Assembly: GCA_018240565.1 (NCBI GenBank)
Contig: JAFEFO010000037.1
Span: 62,001-126,000, forward strand
Source: Pseudomonadota bacterium
Lineage (GTDB): Bacteria; Pseudomonadota; Gammaproteobacteria; Xanthomonadales; Rhodanobacteraceae
DNA length: 64,000 bases
Direction: 5' to 3'
Below, in pieces: positions 45,242-53,672 of the stretch. Each line of letters opens with the position of its first letter. The stretch's first letter is position 1. Both the position numbers and the translations under genes were made by a program. Below the pieces are notes generated by a model. That model did no database searches, was not told where the DNA came from, and saw nothing but the letters and a program-made list of their open reading frames with translations.

Positions 45242-45715
45242 ATGCGGGGAATCCTTTCAGCAGCGGTGTGGGTGCTTGCCAGCCTGATCTTGTGCGAAGC
45301 CGCGCACGCCGCCGCGTTCGTAGTGAACGTCGGCGGCTCGGCAGGCTTGGCCTTTCAACCCAAGTTGCTCAACATCATGTCGGGGGACACCGTCGTCTTC
45401 GTCAACAAGGGCGGATTCCACAATGCCGTTGCCGACAATGGATCGTTCCGCTGCGCACAAGGCTGCGACGGCGACGGCAAGGGCGGCAGCGGCAATGCCA
45501 GCCGCGCGAACTGGGTGGCGAACGTCACCTTCACCAAACCCGGCAAGGTCGGCTATTTTTGCGAAGTCCACGGCCAGCCGGGTGCGGGCATGTACGGCAC
45601 GATCATGGTGAACGCGCCGCCGGCGGTGCCGGCGCCGGGGCTTGGGGCGAAGCTCGCGCTCGTGCTCGGTTGCGCACTCGCGCTGATGGCGATGTTCCGC
45701 CTCAAACGAAGCTGA
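45242..45715 (+). CDS. Secreted plastocyanin-like cupredoxin with C-terminal membrane anchor
   Basis: A 157-residue blue-copper-type protein. The signal peptide is MRGILSAAVWVLASLILCEAAHA. Copper ligands appear as His in NKGGFHNAVAD, Cys and His in VGYFCEVHGQPG, and Met in GAGMYGTI, in the His...Cys-x-x-His...Met order. The mature domain ends at about 125 and is followed by VPAPGLGAKLALVLGCALALMAMFRLKRS. That is a short Pro segment, a hydrophobic helix and a basic tail, so a C-terminal anchor or sorting signal. It could carry electrons at the periplasmic face of the membrane. It converges with the DUF1501 gene and overlaps it by 14 bp. Confidence 0.82.
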   Translation: MRGILSAAVWVLASLILCEAAHAAAFVVNVGGSAGLAFQPKLLNIMSGDTVVFVNKGGFHNAVADNGSFRCAQGCDGDGKGGSGNASRANWVANVTFTKPGKVGYFCEVHGQPGAGMYGTIMVNAPPAVPAPGLGAKLALVLGCALALMAMFRLKRS

Positions 45716-47294
45716 GATACCTCGTGTTGAAGTTGGCCAGGTTCGGAAAGATCAGGCCGATGTCACTGTCGCCGATGCCAAACCACCGGGCCAGCGTCGC
45801 CGCGTACTGATCCACCGAGGTGGTCGGGATGATGCGACCGATGCCGTCACCGGAATCGTTGAGGTTGGGTGACGATCCATAAACGTTCGCCGGCGGTGTC
45901 GGGTTGGTCAGGCTCGGCATCACCACGCCATAGTTCGTTCCCGCTGCAAAGCCGCAGCCGTTGCCGTAAAACTTCTTGCCCTGCACCGCGCCGCCGATGA
46001 CGAACTGGTGCGAGCCCCAGCCGTGATCGGTGCCGCCATTGTTGCTGGTCATGGTGCGGCCGAAGTCCGAACAGGTAAACGCGGTCGCCTTGCTCGCCAG
46101 GCCCACGCTGTTGAGTGAGTTGTAGAAGCCGGCCAGGGAACGCGAAAGCAACGACAGTACACCTGGATTGCCCGGCGAGCCGTGCGTGGCCAGTTCGTCG
46201 CCATGCGTATCGTAGCCGCCGGTGGTCACGAAAAATACCTGGCGCGTTATGCCGGTGTTGCCCTGGTTCGCCGCCCAGATCAGTTGCGCCACGGTTTGCA
46301 GCTGGACGTCGAGATCGTAGCCCGTCGACAGCTCCGGCGGAAACTCGTTGGGACTGGCGAACGCCGGCGCGCTGCCGATCGCGGTGTTGATGAGATTCGC
46401 CGTCGCGATCGAGTGGTTCATGGTGTTGGCCAACGTGCGCTCCAGGACGTTGGCTTGCGTTCCGGAAGCCTGCAGGTTGCAGAACGCCTGCGCCGCGCCG
46501 GAGTCATAGGCATTCGCCGCACCCGCGCAAGTCAATGGTCCGCTGTTGCCCTGCAGGAGATTGATCGTCGACGCGCTATTGGCGTTCATGATGTAGCCGT
46601 TGACGTCCTGCCCGCGCATGAAGGCGTCCTGCCCGTTCAATCCCGTGATCACGGGCGCGCTGGAGGTGTTCGCGCTGGCGACAAGATCGGCGATGCGCCC
46701 ACCCCAACCCGTCACCGGCTGGTTGGTGGGCGGCGAGGCCTGCCAGTAGGCTTCCTGGTCGGCGTGCGAATACAACTGCGGCGGCAATGCCGGATTGCCA
46801 TTCTGATATTGGGTTTGCGTCACCGGCGCGACCAGGGTGCCGACATTGGAAACGATCGCTGCGCTCCCCGCATTGAATGCGGATGCGAAGTCCGCACTGG
46901 TCTGGCTGGCCCCCTTGGAATCTTTGTACGCTTGCGGCGCCATCGCCGGATTGAGCGCGTATTGATTGCCGTCGCCGGGGCTGCCGGCGCCGCTGGTCGG
47001 GGCACTGAGCACGGTGTTGGTCATCAGACTGCGATTCAGCGCCAGCGCCGGGCGCACCCCGTTACTGCCGAAAAATGAATTGAACGCCGTTTGGGTATAC
47101 GGCACGATCGTGTTGAAACTGTCGTTGCCGCCATACAGGAACACGCACACCAGCGCCTTGTAGTCGGAGAACGCATAATTGGCGCGCACCGCCGCCTGCA
47201 ACACTTGCAGGTTGCCCAACGCCGAATACAGGCTGGCGCCACCGAGCGCGGCGCAGATCGTGTCGTGGATGAATTTGCGACGATCGCAACGCAT
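45702..47294 (-). CDS. DUF1501 family Tat-exported protein
   Basis: A 530-residue protein with an N-terminal RRKFIHDT twin-arginine motif and hydrophobic stretch (residues 5-30), suggesting export by Tat. The DUF1501 core has VCVFLYGGNDSFNTIVPY, TTGGYDTHGDELATHG, FTCSDFGRTMTSNNGGTDHGWGSHQF and a GLIFPNL end. Members are related to the alkaline phosphatase/sulfatase superfamily by fold, but the substrate is unknown. The gene follows the DUF1800 gene by 10 bp, the usual partnership. The internal HGW and DTH histidines are good candidates for metal binding. Confidence 0.85.
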   Translation of the reverse strand: MRCDRRKFIHDTICAALGGASLYSALGNLQVLQAAVRANYAFSDYKALVCVFLYGGNDSFNTIVPYTQTAFNSFFGSNGVRPALALNRSLMTNTVLSAPTSGAGSPGDGNQYALNPAMAPQAYKDSKGASQTSADFASAFNAGSAAIVSNVGTLVAPVTQTQYQNGNPALPPQLYSHADQEAYWQASPPTNQPVTGWGGRIADLVASANTSSAPVITGLNGQDAFMRGQDVNGYIMNANSASTINLLQGNSGPLTCAGAANAYDSGAAQAFCNLQASGTQANVLERTLANTMNHSIATANLINTAIGSAPAFASPNEFPPELSTGYDLDVQLQTVAQLIWAANQGNTGITRQVFFVTTGGYDTHGDELATHGSPGNPGVLSLLSRSLAGFYNSLNSVGLASKATAFTCSDFGRTMTSNNGGTDHGWGSHQFVIGGAVQGKKFYGNGCGFAAGTNYGVVMPSLTNPTPPANVYGSSPNLNDSGDGIGRIIPTTSVDQYAATLARWFGIGDSDIGLIFPNLANFNTRYLSFV

Positions 47295-47304
47295 GGTCGT
47301 ACCC

Positions 47305-49344
47305 CTACTTTTGAATCTGGTATTCAGGCGAAGACAAGACCAGATACAGCGCGCGATAGATGCGCTGCAGGCGCCAGTCCGATCCGGTCGGATATGCCCA
47401 GCTCGAATCGATGGTGTCGAGATAGGACTTCAACTGCGCAAACATATAGGGCGACATCTGCCCCGACATGAAACGCGCGCTGTAGGCGGCAATCAGCCGA
47501 TCCGACGGATCGGTCGGTCCGCCACTGTGGCTGCCGGCCAGCGCCAGATCCTGGGCGTGGTTGATCTTCACGTCGCCGTAGGTGTCGAAATCCTGGTCGT
47601 TCGGATTTTCGTCGCAGGTTTCGGACGTATCCAGGTTGTAGGCGAGACTCTGGAAGGTGTTGTTGGAGCTGGCGATGACGCTGTCGGTCTGGATCTGGAA
47701 CTCCGGACCGAGCAAGCCAGCGCTCGTCATTTCGCCCGGCGGCATGAAACTGGGCTTGAAGAAATTGAATACGGTCAGCGCATCCAGCGAGGCCTGGCTG
47801 ACACCGACGCCATAGGTCGTTGTGAGCCCGGTCGACCACGCCGTGCTGTAGCCGGCATAGCGGTAGGGTTGGCTACCATAGTTGGTCGGGTACTGGTAAC
47901 CATCGGTACCCGGCGTGCCACTGGCCGCGATATTCGCCCCGCAGGAATGCACGGCATGCATTGCACGCCAGAAATGCGTCACCGTCAGCAGCGGCTCGCG
48001 CAGCTTGCCAAAGCTCGTCGGCTTCCAGAACTGCCCGTAGCGGGCTTCCGGATCGAGCAGGATCGCCTGCACCACCGCCTGCATTTGCGTGGTGCTGGTA
48101 CGGTTGTCGTTGAACACCTTGGCCACGCGCGCGACGTAGGCCGGACTCGGATTGCTCGTCACCAGGCGCATGATCAACTGTTTGGAAACAAACGGCGCGA
48201 CGTTCGGATGGTTGTAGATGTTGTCCAGCGCAAAGGCGAGGTCCGTCGTCGGCGTTCCGCCCGGACCGAGCGTGCCCGGCGAGGTTTCGCCAGAGCTCAT
48301 CGCTGCACCCGTGTAGTACAACAACTGCTTGTGCGCGATGTCGTCAGGGATCTTGGTGCCGTTGTCGTGGTAGGAAGCGAACCCGACCATCGGATGCATG
48401 AAATTGTCACCATACGGTGGATTGCCGGCGCCGCCATAATCCGGTCCGCAATTCGGAAAATCGCCCGGATTGGTGTTCTCGTCGCAGTCGGACCAGGTAA
48501 AGCCGGTGAAGACATGCGCGAAATTCGTGATCGTGCTCTGGTTGTAGGTCGGAATCGGCTTGCCGCTGCTGTCCAGTTGCACGCTGCCATCCGGATTGAG
48601 CATCACCAGGCCAATGCTGAACAGCTGGTTGATCTCGCGCGCATAGTTTTCATCCGGGTGCAGGTTCTGCGATGCATCCGCGCGTTGGTTGCCCAGCATG
48701 TTCAGGTACACGCCCATCGCGGGACTGAGCGTGACGTCCTGCAGCAACTGCCGGTAGTTGCCGAATGCGTCGCGAATGAGAATGTCGTAGTACCAAGCCA
48801 TGCCCTGGGGAAATCCATCGAGCAGCGGGTTCTGATCCGACACGACCAGGATTTCGCTCAAGGCGAATGCCACGCGCTGGCGCAACTGGTCGGTGTGCGC
48901 AGCGATGCCGTTCTGCGGGTCCGGTCCGCCCAGGGCGCCGAGAAACCAGGCTTCCTGGCGATTGTTCTGGCCGATCTGTTCGCCGAGAACGTTGGATATC
49001 CAGTGCAGGTACGCCGAATTGGTCTTGCCCGGCAGATCGGTGATTTCGTAGGTCGGCGTCGCGCTGAACTGCTGGTTCAGCCATGCCTGGTACCCGATCG
49101 AACGCAAGCTCGCGATGTCGGCGTCGGTTGGTCCGAATGTCGATTGTGCAAGGAAACGCGACGCATCCGACGCGCTGATGTTCGCTGTTCCGCTCACGGC
49201 CAGGCCGTTATAGCCGTCGTGGAAGATCGGATCGGGAAAATGACTGAGCGTTTGCGCGAACACCGGTGCGGCACTGGCGCCGACAAGCAAAGCGGCAAGC
49301 ACGGCCGTACGCGCACGCAACCGCAACATCCCCGGATTCGCCAT
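47305..49344 (-). CDS. DUF1800 family secreted protein
   Basis: A 679-residue exported protein with a signal peptide ending VFA-QT near residue 30. The DUF1800 pattern is clear: SDASRFLAQSTFGPTDADIASLRSIGYQAWLNQQF, RQRVAFALSEILVVSD, YAREINQLFSIGL, and EPLLTVTHFWRAMHA. Ten residues after the mature N-terminus lies DPIFHDGYNG, similar in form to the C-terminal IFRDDFE and IFANGFE of other secreted proteins in the window. It is the upstream partner of DUF1501. Function unknown; the pair may assemble or modify a surface polymer. Confidence 0.85.
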   Translation of the reverse strand: MANPGMLRLRARTAVLAALLVGASAAPVFAQTLSHFPDPIFHDGYNGLAVSGTANISASDASRFLAQSTFGPTDADIASLRSIGYQAWLNQQFSATPTYEITDLPGKTNSAYLHWISNVLGEQIGQNNRQEAWFLGALGGPDPQNGIAAHTDQLRQRVAFALSEILVVSDQNPLLDGFPQGMAWYYDILIRDAFGNYRQLLQDVTLSPAMGVYLNMLGNQRADASQNLHPDENYAREINQLFSIGLVMLNPDGSVQLDSSGKPIPTYNQSTITNFAHVFTGFTWSDCDENTNPGDFPNCGPDYGGAGNPPYGDNFMHPMVGFASYHDNGTKIPDDIAHKQLLYYTGAAMSSGETSPGTLGPGGTPTTDLAFALDNIYNHPNVAPFVSKQLIMRLVTSNPSPAYVARVAKVFNDNRTSTTQMQAVVQAILLDPEARYGQFWKPTSFGKLREPLLTVTHFWRAMHAVHSCGANIAASGTPGTDGYQYPTNYGSQPYRYAGYSTAWSTGLTTTYGVGVSQASLDALTVFNFFKPSFMPPGEMTSAGLLGPEFQIQTDSVIASSNNTFQSLAYNLDTSETCDENPNDQDFDTYGDVKINHAQDLALAGSHSGGPTDPSDRLIAAYSARFMSGQMSPYMFAQLKSYLDTIDSSWAYPTGSDWRLQRIYRALYLVLSSPEYQIQK

Positions 49345-49455
49345 GGTCGTATCCTCGCAACGCGAGGGACACTAGCACCCGGCATGCTAAAAATCGGTGA
49401 CGCCAGACACAGCGAATTTGTGCCGGGTGTCGCATTCGGCCACGGCCGGGCCAAA

Positions 49456-49530
49456 TGGTGCCGGTGGAGGGAATTGAACCCCCGACCTACCGCTTACAAG
49501 GCGGTTGCTCTACCCCTGAGCTACACCGGC
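49456..49530 (-). tRNA. tRNA-Thr (anticodon UGU)
   Basis: The cloverleaf reads from the minus strand: acceptor GCCGGTG/CACCGGC, D arm GCTC...GAGC, anticodon stem ACCGC/GCGGT with loop CTTGTAA, T arm with TTCAATT loop, and an encoded CCA. The UGU anticodon reads ACA, so threonine. It lies 48 bp after the SPOR gene on the same strand. There is no integrase beside it. Confidence 0.95.
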
Positions 49531-49578
49531 ACGGCGCGCATTTTCGCACGATTCCGCGCGCCGGTCAGAACGTACTGT

Positions 49579-50247
49579 TCAAAAACACGTGACGGCCTGC
49601 TGGCGCAGGTTCAGTTGCGCATTGACGTGGGCGCGCCAGTCCACCGGGCGACTGCCGTGCTGCGCAAAATCGATCCAGTACACCGGCAGGTCCTCGGTGC
49701 GCGCGATCTGTTGCGGCGCAAAGCCGAGCGCAGCGATCTCGTTGACGCGCTTTTGCGCATTGGCCTGCTCGTGGAACAGGCCGAGCGATATCGTGTTCTG
49801 CTGATCGCCGGCGGTGACGACGTAGTAATCGCGCACGCCCTTGTTCGACAACGCGCGCGCCAGCATCAGCGCCTTCTCGCGGCTGGGCTGCGCGGGCAGG
49901 AACACCCAGAAGCCGCGCGTCTCGGTGGTGTGTGCATCACGGTACTGGATGCGTGGCACCAGCGGCGTGAGCGAATTGAGCGCGGCACGCATGTCGGCCT
50001 GGGTCGGGAACGGACCGATGCTCACGCACGTGTCGTTGCGCAGATCGGCCGCGGGTTCCGGCGCGGTTGACAGTTCCGCCGCGCTGGCGTCACCGCCGCG
50101 ATCGCGCTCGGACAGCAGCACGAGTTCCGCCACGCCCGGATCGGTCGGCGCGAACGCGTGCGCCTGCGGCTGCGGCGCAAGGAACAACCAGACCCCGACC
50201 CCGAGATTCAGGGCCAGCAATAGCAGCAAGAGAATGCGCAGGAACAT
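49579..50247 (-). CDS. SPOR-domain membrane protein
   Basis: A 222-residue protein with one N-terminal membrane helix (MFLRILLLLLLALNLGVGVWLFL), a Pro/Ala linker, and a SPOR-like domain at about 70-160 (TCVSIGPFPTQADMRAALNSL, GFWVFLPAQPSREKALMLARALSNKGVRDYYV, ISLGLFHEQANAQKRV). SPOR domains bind glycan-stripped peptidoglycan at division sites, so a septal or envelope role is expected. It follows coaX by 9 bp in the birA-coaX unit. Confidence 0.82.
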   Translation of the reverse strand: MFLRILLLLLLALNLGVGVWLFLAPQPQAHAFAPTDPGVAELVLLSERDRGGDASAAELSTAPEPAADLRNDTCVSIGPFPTQADMRAALNSLTPLVPRIQYRDAHTTETRGFWVFLPAQPSREKALMLARALSNKGVRDYYVVTAGDQQNTISLGLFHEQANAQKRVNEIAALGFAPQQIARTEDLPVYWIDFAQHGSRPVDWRAHVNAQLNLRQQAVTCF

Positions 50248-50256
50248 CGGCGGATT

Positions 50257-50988
50257 CTAGCGCGAGGACTGTGCGTAGTGCGCCAGTCCGCGCAGCACGA
50301 GATCCGCTTCGATCCGATGCGGCACGCCGAGCAAACCCGACAGGCGCATCGCGCCACCGCCGGCCAGGATCAACATCGGGCACGCACCCAGCCGGCGCTC
50401 GGTGCGCGCGTGGAAGCGCTCGATGAGCGCCACCGCAGACAACCACGTTCCCGATGCGATCGCGTCGGCGCTGTTGTCCGCCATGTCGGTGATGTTGCCG
50501 GCGGGCACGTCGGCAAGGCGCGCCGCGGATACGCGCAAGGCATGGGCTGCCATGTCGGGACTGGCGGCGATGAGTCCGCCCAGGTGCGTACCGTCGGCGG
50601 CCAGCGCATCCATGGTCAGCGCGGTTCCGCAACTGACGATGACCGTGCCGGTTGCCGCCATTGCGTGCGCGGCGATCAGGCACAGGAACCGATCCACGCC
50701 CAACTGCACCGGTTCCGCATAGGCGATGCGCACGCCACACGCCTGCGCACGCGTGGCCGCAAACACGGGCTCGATGCCAAAACGTCCACGCAACGCCGCC
50801 GCCAGGAACGCATTCGCGGCAGCGGACGCGACCGATGCGATCCAGGCCGCATCGACGCTGCCGTGATCTTTCCACAATGTGGACAAATCCATTTCCACGT
50901 TCGCTGCGGCGGCGACCGCGCCCAACGCAACGCCATCCCAACTCGCCCATTTCAAGCGCGTATTGCCGTAGTCGAGCAGCAGGTTCAT
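50257..50988 (-). CDS. coaX: Type III pantothenate kinase
   Basis: Phosphorylates pantothenate, the first step of CoA synthesis. The 243-residue ASKHA-fold enzyme has the phosphate loop LLLDYGNTRLKW, the central VQLGVDRFLCLIAAHA, and IVSCGTALTMDALAADG with GGLIAASPDMAAHAL, all typical of CoaX. ATG 50988 overlaps the birA stop by 4 bp (ATGA), a conserved linkage of biotin ligase and CoaX in many bacteria. No PanK type I is in view. Confidence 0.92.
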   Translation of the reverse strand: MNLLLDYGNTRLKWASWDGVALGAVAAAANVEMDLSTLWKDHGSVDAAWIASVASAAANAFLAAALRGRFGIEPVFAATRAQACGVRIAYAEPVQLGVDRFLCLIAAHAMAATGTVIVSCGTALTMDALAADGTHLGGLIAASPDMAAHALRVSAARLADVPAGNITDMADNSADAIASGTWLSAVALIERFHARTERRLGACPMLILAGGGAMRLSGLLGVPHRIEADLVLRGLAHYAQSSR

Positions 50989-51959
50989 GCCACGCGCACC
51001 GACACTTCCGCACTGTCGTACGCGACCACGCCGTCTGCATTTCGCACGCACAACGCGCCGCGTGCGTCCACGCCGATGGCCATGCCTTCGTTCACGCCGT
51101 TGGCCGCCTGCACGCGCACGGCCTTGCCGGCGAGTGCATCGCGCCGCGCATAGCGATCGGCGAATGCGGTGAATCCGGCGTCGACGAACTCATCCAGTGC
51201 CGCCGTCAAGCGGACAAGCAGGCGTGCAACGAGGCGATTGCGCGATGGCATCGCACCCGCGCAGACGCGGACGAGGTCCGTTGCCGGTTGGCCGCTGTCG
51301 AAGTCCGGCGGCAGGCGCAGGTTGATGCCGATGCCGATCACCGCGTGGCACGGGCCGAGGAACTCGCCACCGACCTCGATCAGGATGCCGGCCAGCTTGC
51401 GGCCATCGACGAGCACGTCGTTCGGCCATTTCAGGCCGAGACCGGACGCACCGCAGTCCTCCAGCGCCTGCGTCACGGCGACGCCGACGGCCAGGCTCAG
51501 CCCGGCCAGCGCATCCATGCCGCGCGCGAAACGCTTGAGCAGGGAAAAGTAGACATTGGCGCCAAGCGGCGACAGCCACGCGCGGCCGCGCCGCCCGCGC
51601 CCGGCGCTCTGCATCTCGGCGATGCACACGCCAAGATCCGCGGCGCCGGCGGCGGCGTCACTCAACAACTGGCTGTTGGTCGAGTCGATCTGCCAATGCA
51701 CCGCGATCCCGCGCAGTCGACGGCGCATTGCCGGATCGAGCTCGGCGCGGATGGCGCGGGCATCCAACGCCTCGAACGGCCAGGCCAGGCGATAGCCCTG
51801 CCCGGCCGCGGCATCGATCGCGACGCCAAGTTCGCGCAGGCCTCGGATCTGCTTCCACACCGCCGCGCGCGTCACGCCCAGTTGCGCGGCCAGATCGCTG
51901 CCCGAAACGGCGCGGTCGGCTCTCAGCGCGGACAGCAAGGCAGCGGGTTCGATGCTCAT
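50985..51959 (-). CDS. birA: Biotin--[acetyl-CoA-carboxylase] ligase / biotin repressor BirA
   Basis: Attaches biotin to the acetyl-CoA carboxylase carrier and, because of an N-terminal winged helix (VSGSDLAAQLGVTRAAVWKQIRGLRELG), probably also represses biotin genes. The catalytic part shows the biotinyl-AMP loop QSAGRGRRGRAW and the KWPNDVLVDGRKLAGILIE motif, with the C-terminal SH3-like domain. 324 residues is the normal bifunctional size. It heads the birA-coaX-SPOR operon; 114 bp separate it from the divergent small secreted-protein gene. Confidence 0.93.
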   Translation of the reverse strand: MSIEPAALLSALRADRAVSGSDLAAQLGVTRAAVWKQIRGLRELGVAIDAAAGQGYRLAWPFEALDARAIRAELDPAMRRRLRGIAVHWQIDSTNSQLLSDAAAGAADLGVCIAEMQSAGRGRRGRAWLSPLGANVYFSLLKRFARGMDALAGLSLAVGVAVTQALEDCGASGLGLKWPNDVLVDGRKLAGILIEVGGEFLGPCHAVIGIGINLRLPPDFDSGQPATDLVRVCAGAMPSRNRLVARLLVRLTAALDEFVDAGFTAFADRYARRDALAGKAVRVQAANGVNEGMAIGVDARGALCVRNADGVVAYDSAEVSVRVA

Positions 51960-52073
51960 GCGCCAAGTTTAACGGGATGCTAACGCACGCGGCCATGGTC
52001 ACTGGCGCCCACCTGCCGAACGTGCGAGGATGCCGCCTTGCCTGCGTGACATTCCCTGCTCGGGGATCGGCTC

Positions 52074-52424
52074 ATGATCAAACCCATTGCCCTCATCGCC
52101 CTCCTCATGGGCCTTGCGCCCGTCGTCGCTTGCGCCGACCCGATGTCCTTCGGCGGCGAAGGCAACCTGATTGCAGCGAACAACGCCGCCGCTTCGGTAA
52201 CCGGTGCCGGCGAGGCGATCGTCGGCACGGAAGATGCGGGTGGCGACGATGACGCCGCGCGCGAACCGCTGGCCACCCCGGAGCCCGCCACGCCACGCGG
52301 TGCCCGGCAACCCGCCGGCACGTCGAACCATCCCGCGCGCACGCCCACGCATGCCACGAATCCCACGCACAAGAAAACCGAAGCCACGCGCTGGCAATCG
52401 CTGTTGCCGGGCGTGATGAAGTAA
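52074..52424 (+). CDS. Small secreted protein of unknown function
   Basis: A 116-residue protein with a signal peptide (IKPIALIALLMGLAPVVACA-DP). The mature part is Ala/Gly/Pro/Thr rich and low in complexity (TPEPATPRGARQPAGTSNHPARTPTHATNPTHKKTE), so probably disordered. I do not recognise the family. Codon usage is consistent with coding, but the start lacks a strong ribosome binding site. It is 22 bp before the membrane protein gene and may be co-transcribed with it. Confidence 0.55.
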   Translation: MIKPIALIALLMGLAPVVACADPMSFGGEGNLIAANNAAASVTGAGEAIVGTEDAGGDDDAAREPLATPEPATPRGARQPAGTSNHPARTPTHATNPTHKKTEATRWQSLLPGVMK

Positions 52425-52445
52425 TCCCCGTCGGCGCGATGGCGA

Positions 52446-53672
52446 ATGGAACGCCTGCACCGAATCGCCATCCCTTTGCTGTACGCAGTTGTCGCGGCAT
52501 ATGCCGTGTTGCTTTCTGTGCGCGCGCCCGTGCACAACTGGGATAGCATCCCCTACATCGCCATCGCCAAGTCGTTCGAACAGCCCGATCCCGCGGCCTT
52601 GCAGGCGTTCACCTACGCCGAGTTGCGCCGGGTCCTGCCCGCCGCTACGTATGACGATCTCGCGCGCGAAAAAGGGCCAGGCGCCGGGCGCGGCGGGCCC
52701 TACCGCCACGCCGCCAGCACCGACGCAAAGGTCTTCGCCGAAATCCTGCCAATCTACCGGATCCGCCCGGTGTATACCGGCGCGGTGTATCTCATGTACA
52801 AGGCCGGCATCGACATCGAATTCGCCACGCACGTGCTTTCCGGCGTGATGGTGGCGGCGGGCCTTGGCTTTTTGTTCCTGATGGCACGCAACTTCCTTCC
52901 CTTGCCTTTGCGCTATGCGCCACCACTGCTGGCGCTCGTATTCGGCGCCATGGACTTGGCGCGTTTTTCGACTCCGGACGGCATGGCCTTTTGTGCGTGG
53001 ATGCTATGCGCTTGGCTGTATCTGTGCGGTCGGCGTCTGGCACTTTTGATCGCGTTGCCGGCGATCATCGCCGTGCGTACCGACCTTGTCCTGTTCGTCG
53101 TGCCGCTGTGCCTGTGGCTTTTCATGACGGAACGCCGGTTTTGGCGTGCCACCGCATTGTCGCTGGCCGCATCTGTCGTCACGCATTTCGGCCTCCTCGC
53201 CTATTACCAATTTCCGAGTTGGGAACATATTTTTTCCTGCTCCCTGCTGACAGCGCAGCGTTGCGTGCATCTGGCGGACGCACCTGCGCTGGGCTTGCAC
53301 GATTATGTCGCCGCGGTCGCTCGCGGGATTCTGGGCCTTTTCGCAGACGCGAATTTTGTCGTATATCTCGTGCTCGTTGCTGCCGCTGTCTACTTGTTGC
53401 ACCAGCGCGTAAAAGCCATGTCGTGGCCGGGCCTGTTCGCGCGCTCGCCAACGGGGTTGATCTTCGCGGGAATCGCTTGTGCGGGTGGCCGGTTTCTTCT
53501 CTACCCTGCCGAATGGGATCGGTTTTTCCCGGCGGTGTACCTGCTCACGGCGTTTGGCGTGCTGTGGCTGATCGGCGAACGCATGGCCGGCGTGCACGCC
53601 GATCCCACGCTTACATCGCGAGCGCGCGTGCAAGTTCCTCGATCCACGCCTGGCGGAACCGTGCAAGGCTGA
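52446..53672 (+). CDS. Polytopic membrane protein, GT-C-like
   Basis: A 408-residue protein with roughly ten hydrophobic helices. An extracytoplasmic loop follows the first helix (NWDSIPYIAIAKSFEQPDP), and the motif RFSTPDGMAFCAWMLCAWL with a buried Asp is reminiscent of GT-C-type mannosyl or arabinosyl transferases. No family can be named with certainty. It lies at the head of the second glycan locus, convergent with a GT4 gene whose end overlaps it by 62 bp. A role in adding or polymerising sugar on the periplasmic side is inference. Confidence 0.65.
   Translation: MERLHRIAIPLLYAVVAAYAVLLSVRAPVHNWDSIPYIAIAKSFEQPDPAALQAFTYAELRRVLPAATYDDLAREKGPGAGRGGPYRHAASTDAKVFAEILPIYRIRPVYTGAVYLMYKAGIDIEFATHVLSGVMVAAGLGFLFLMARNFLPLPLRYAPPLLALVFGAMDLARFSTPDGMAFCAWMLCAWLYLCGRRLALLIALPAIIAVRTDLVLFVVPLCLWLFMTERRFWRATALSLAASVVTHFGLLAYYQFPSWEHIFSCSLLTAQRCVHLADAPALGLHDYVAAVARGILGLFADANFVVYLVLVAAAVYLLHQRVKAMSWPGLFARSPTGLIFAGIACAGGRFLLYPAEWDRFFPAVYLLTAFGVLWLIGERMAGVHADPTLTSRARVQVPRSTPGGTVQG

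Noticed and set aside
49456..49530. tRNA-Thr as an integration site for a genomic island
   Set aside because: No integrase, no duplicated tRNA 3' end and no change in gene character on either side could be seen.
47179..50070. A 963-codon plus-strand frame across DUF1501, DUF1800, the tRNA and the SPOR gene
   Set aside because: It would translate through the tRNA-Thr gene and is antisense to well-supported proteins.
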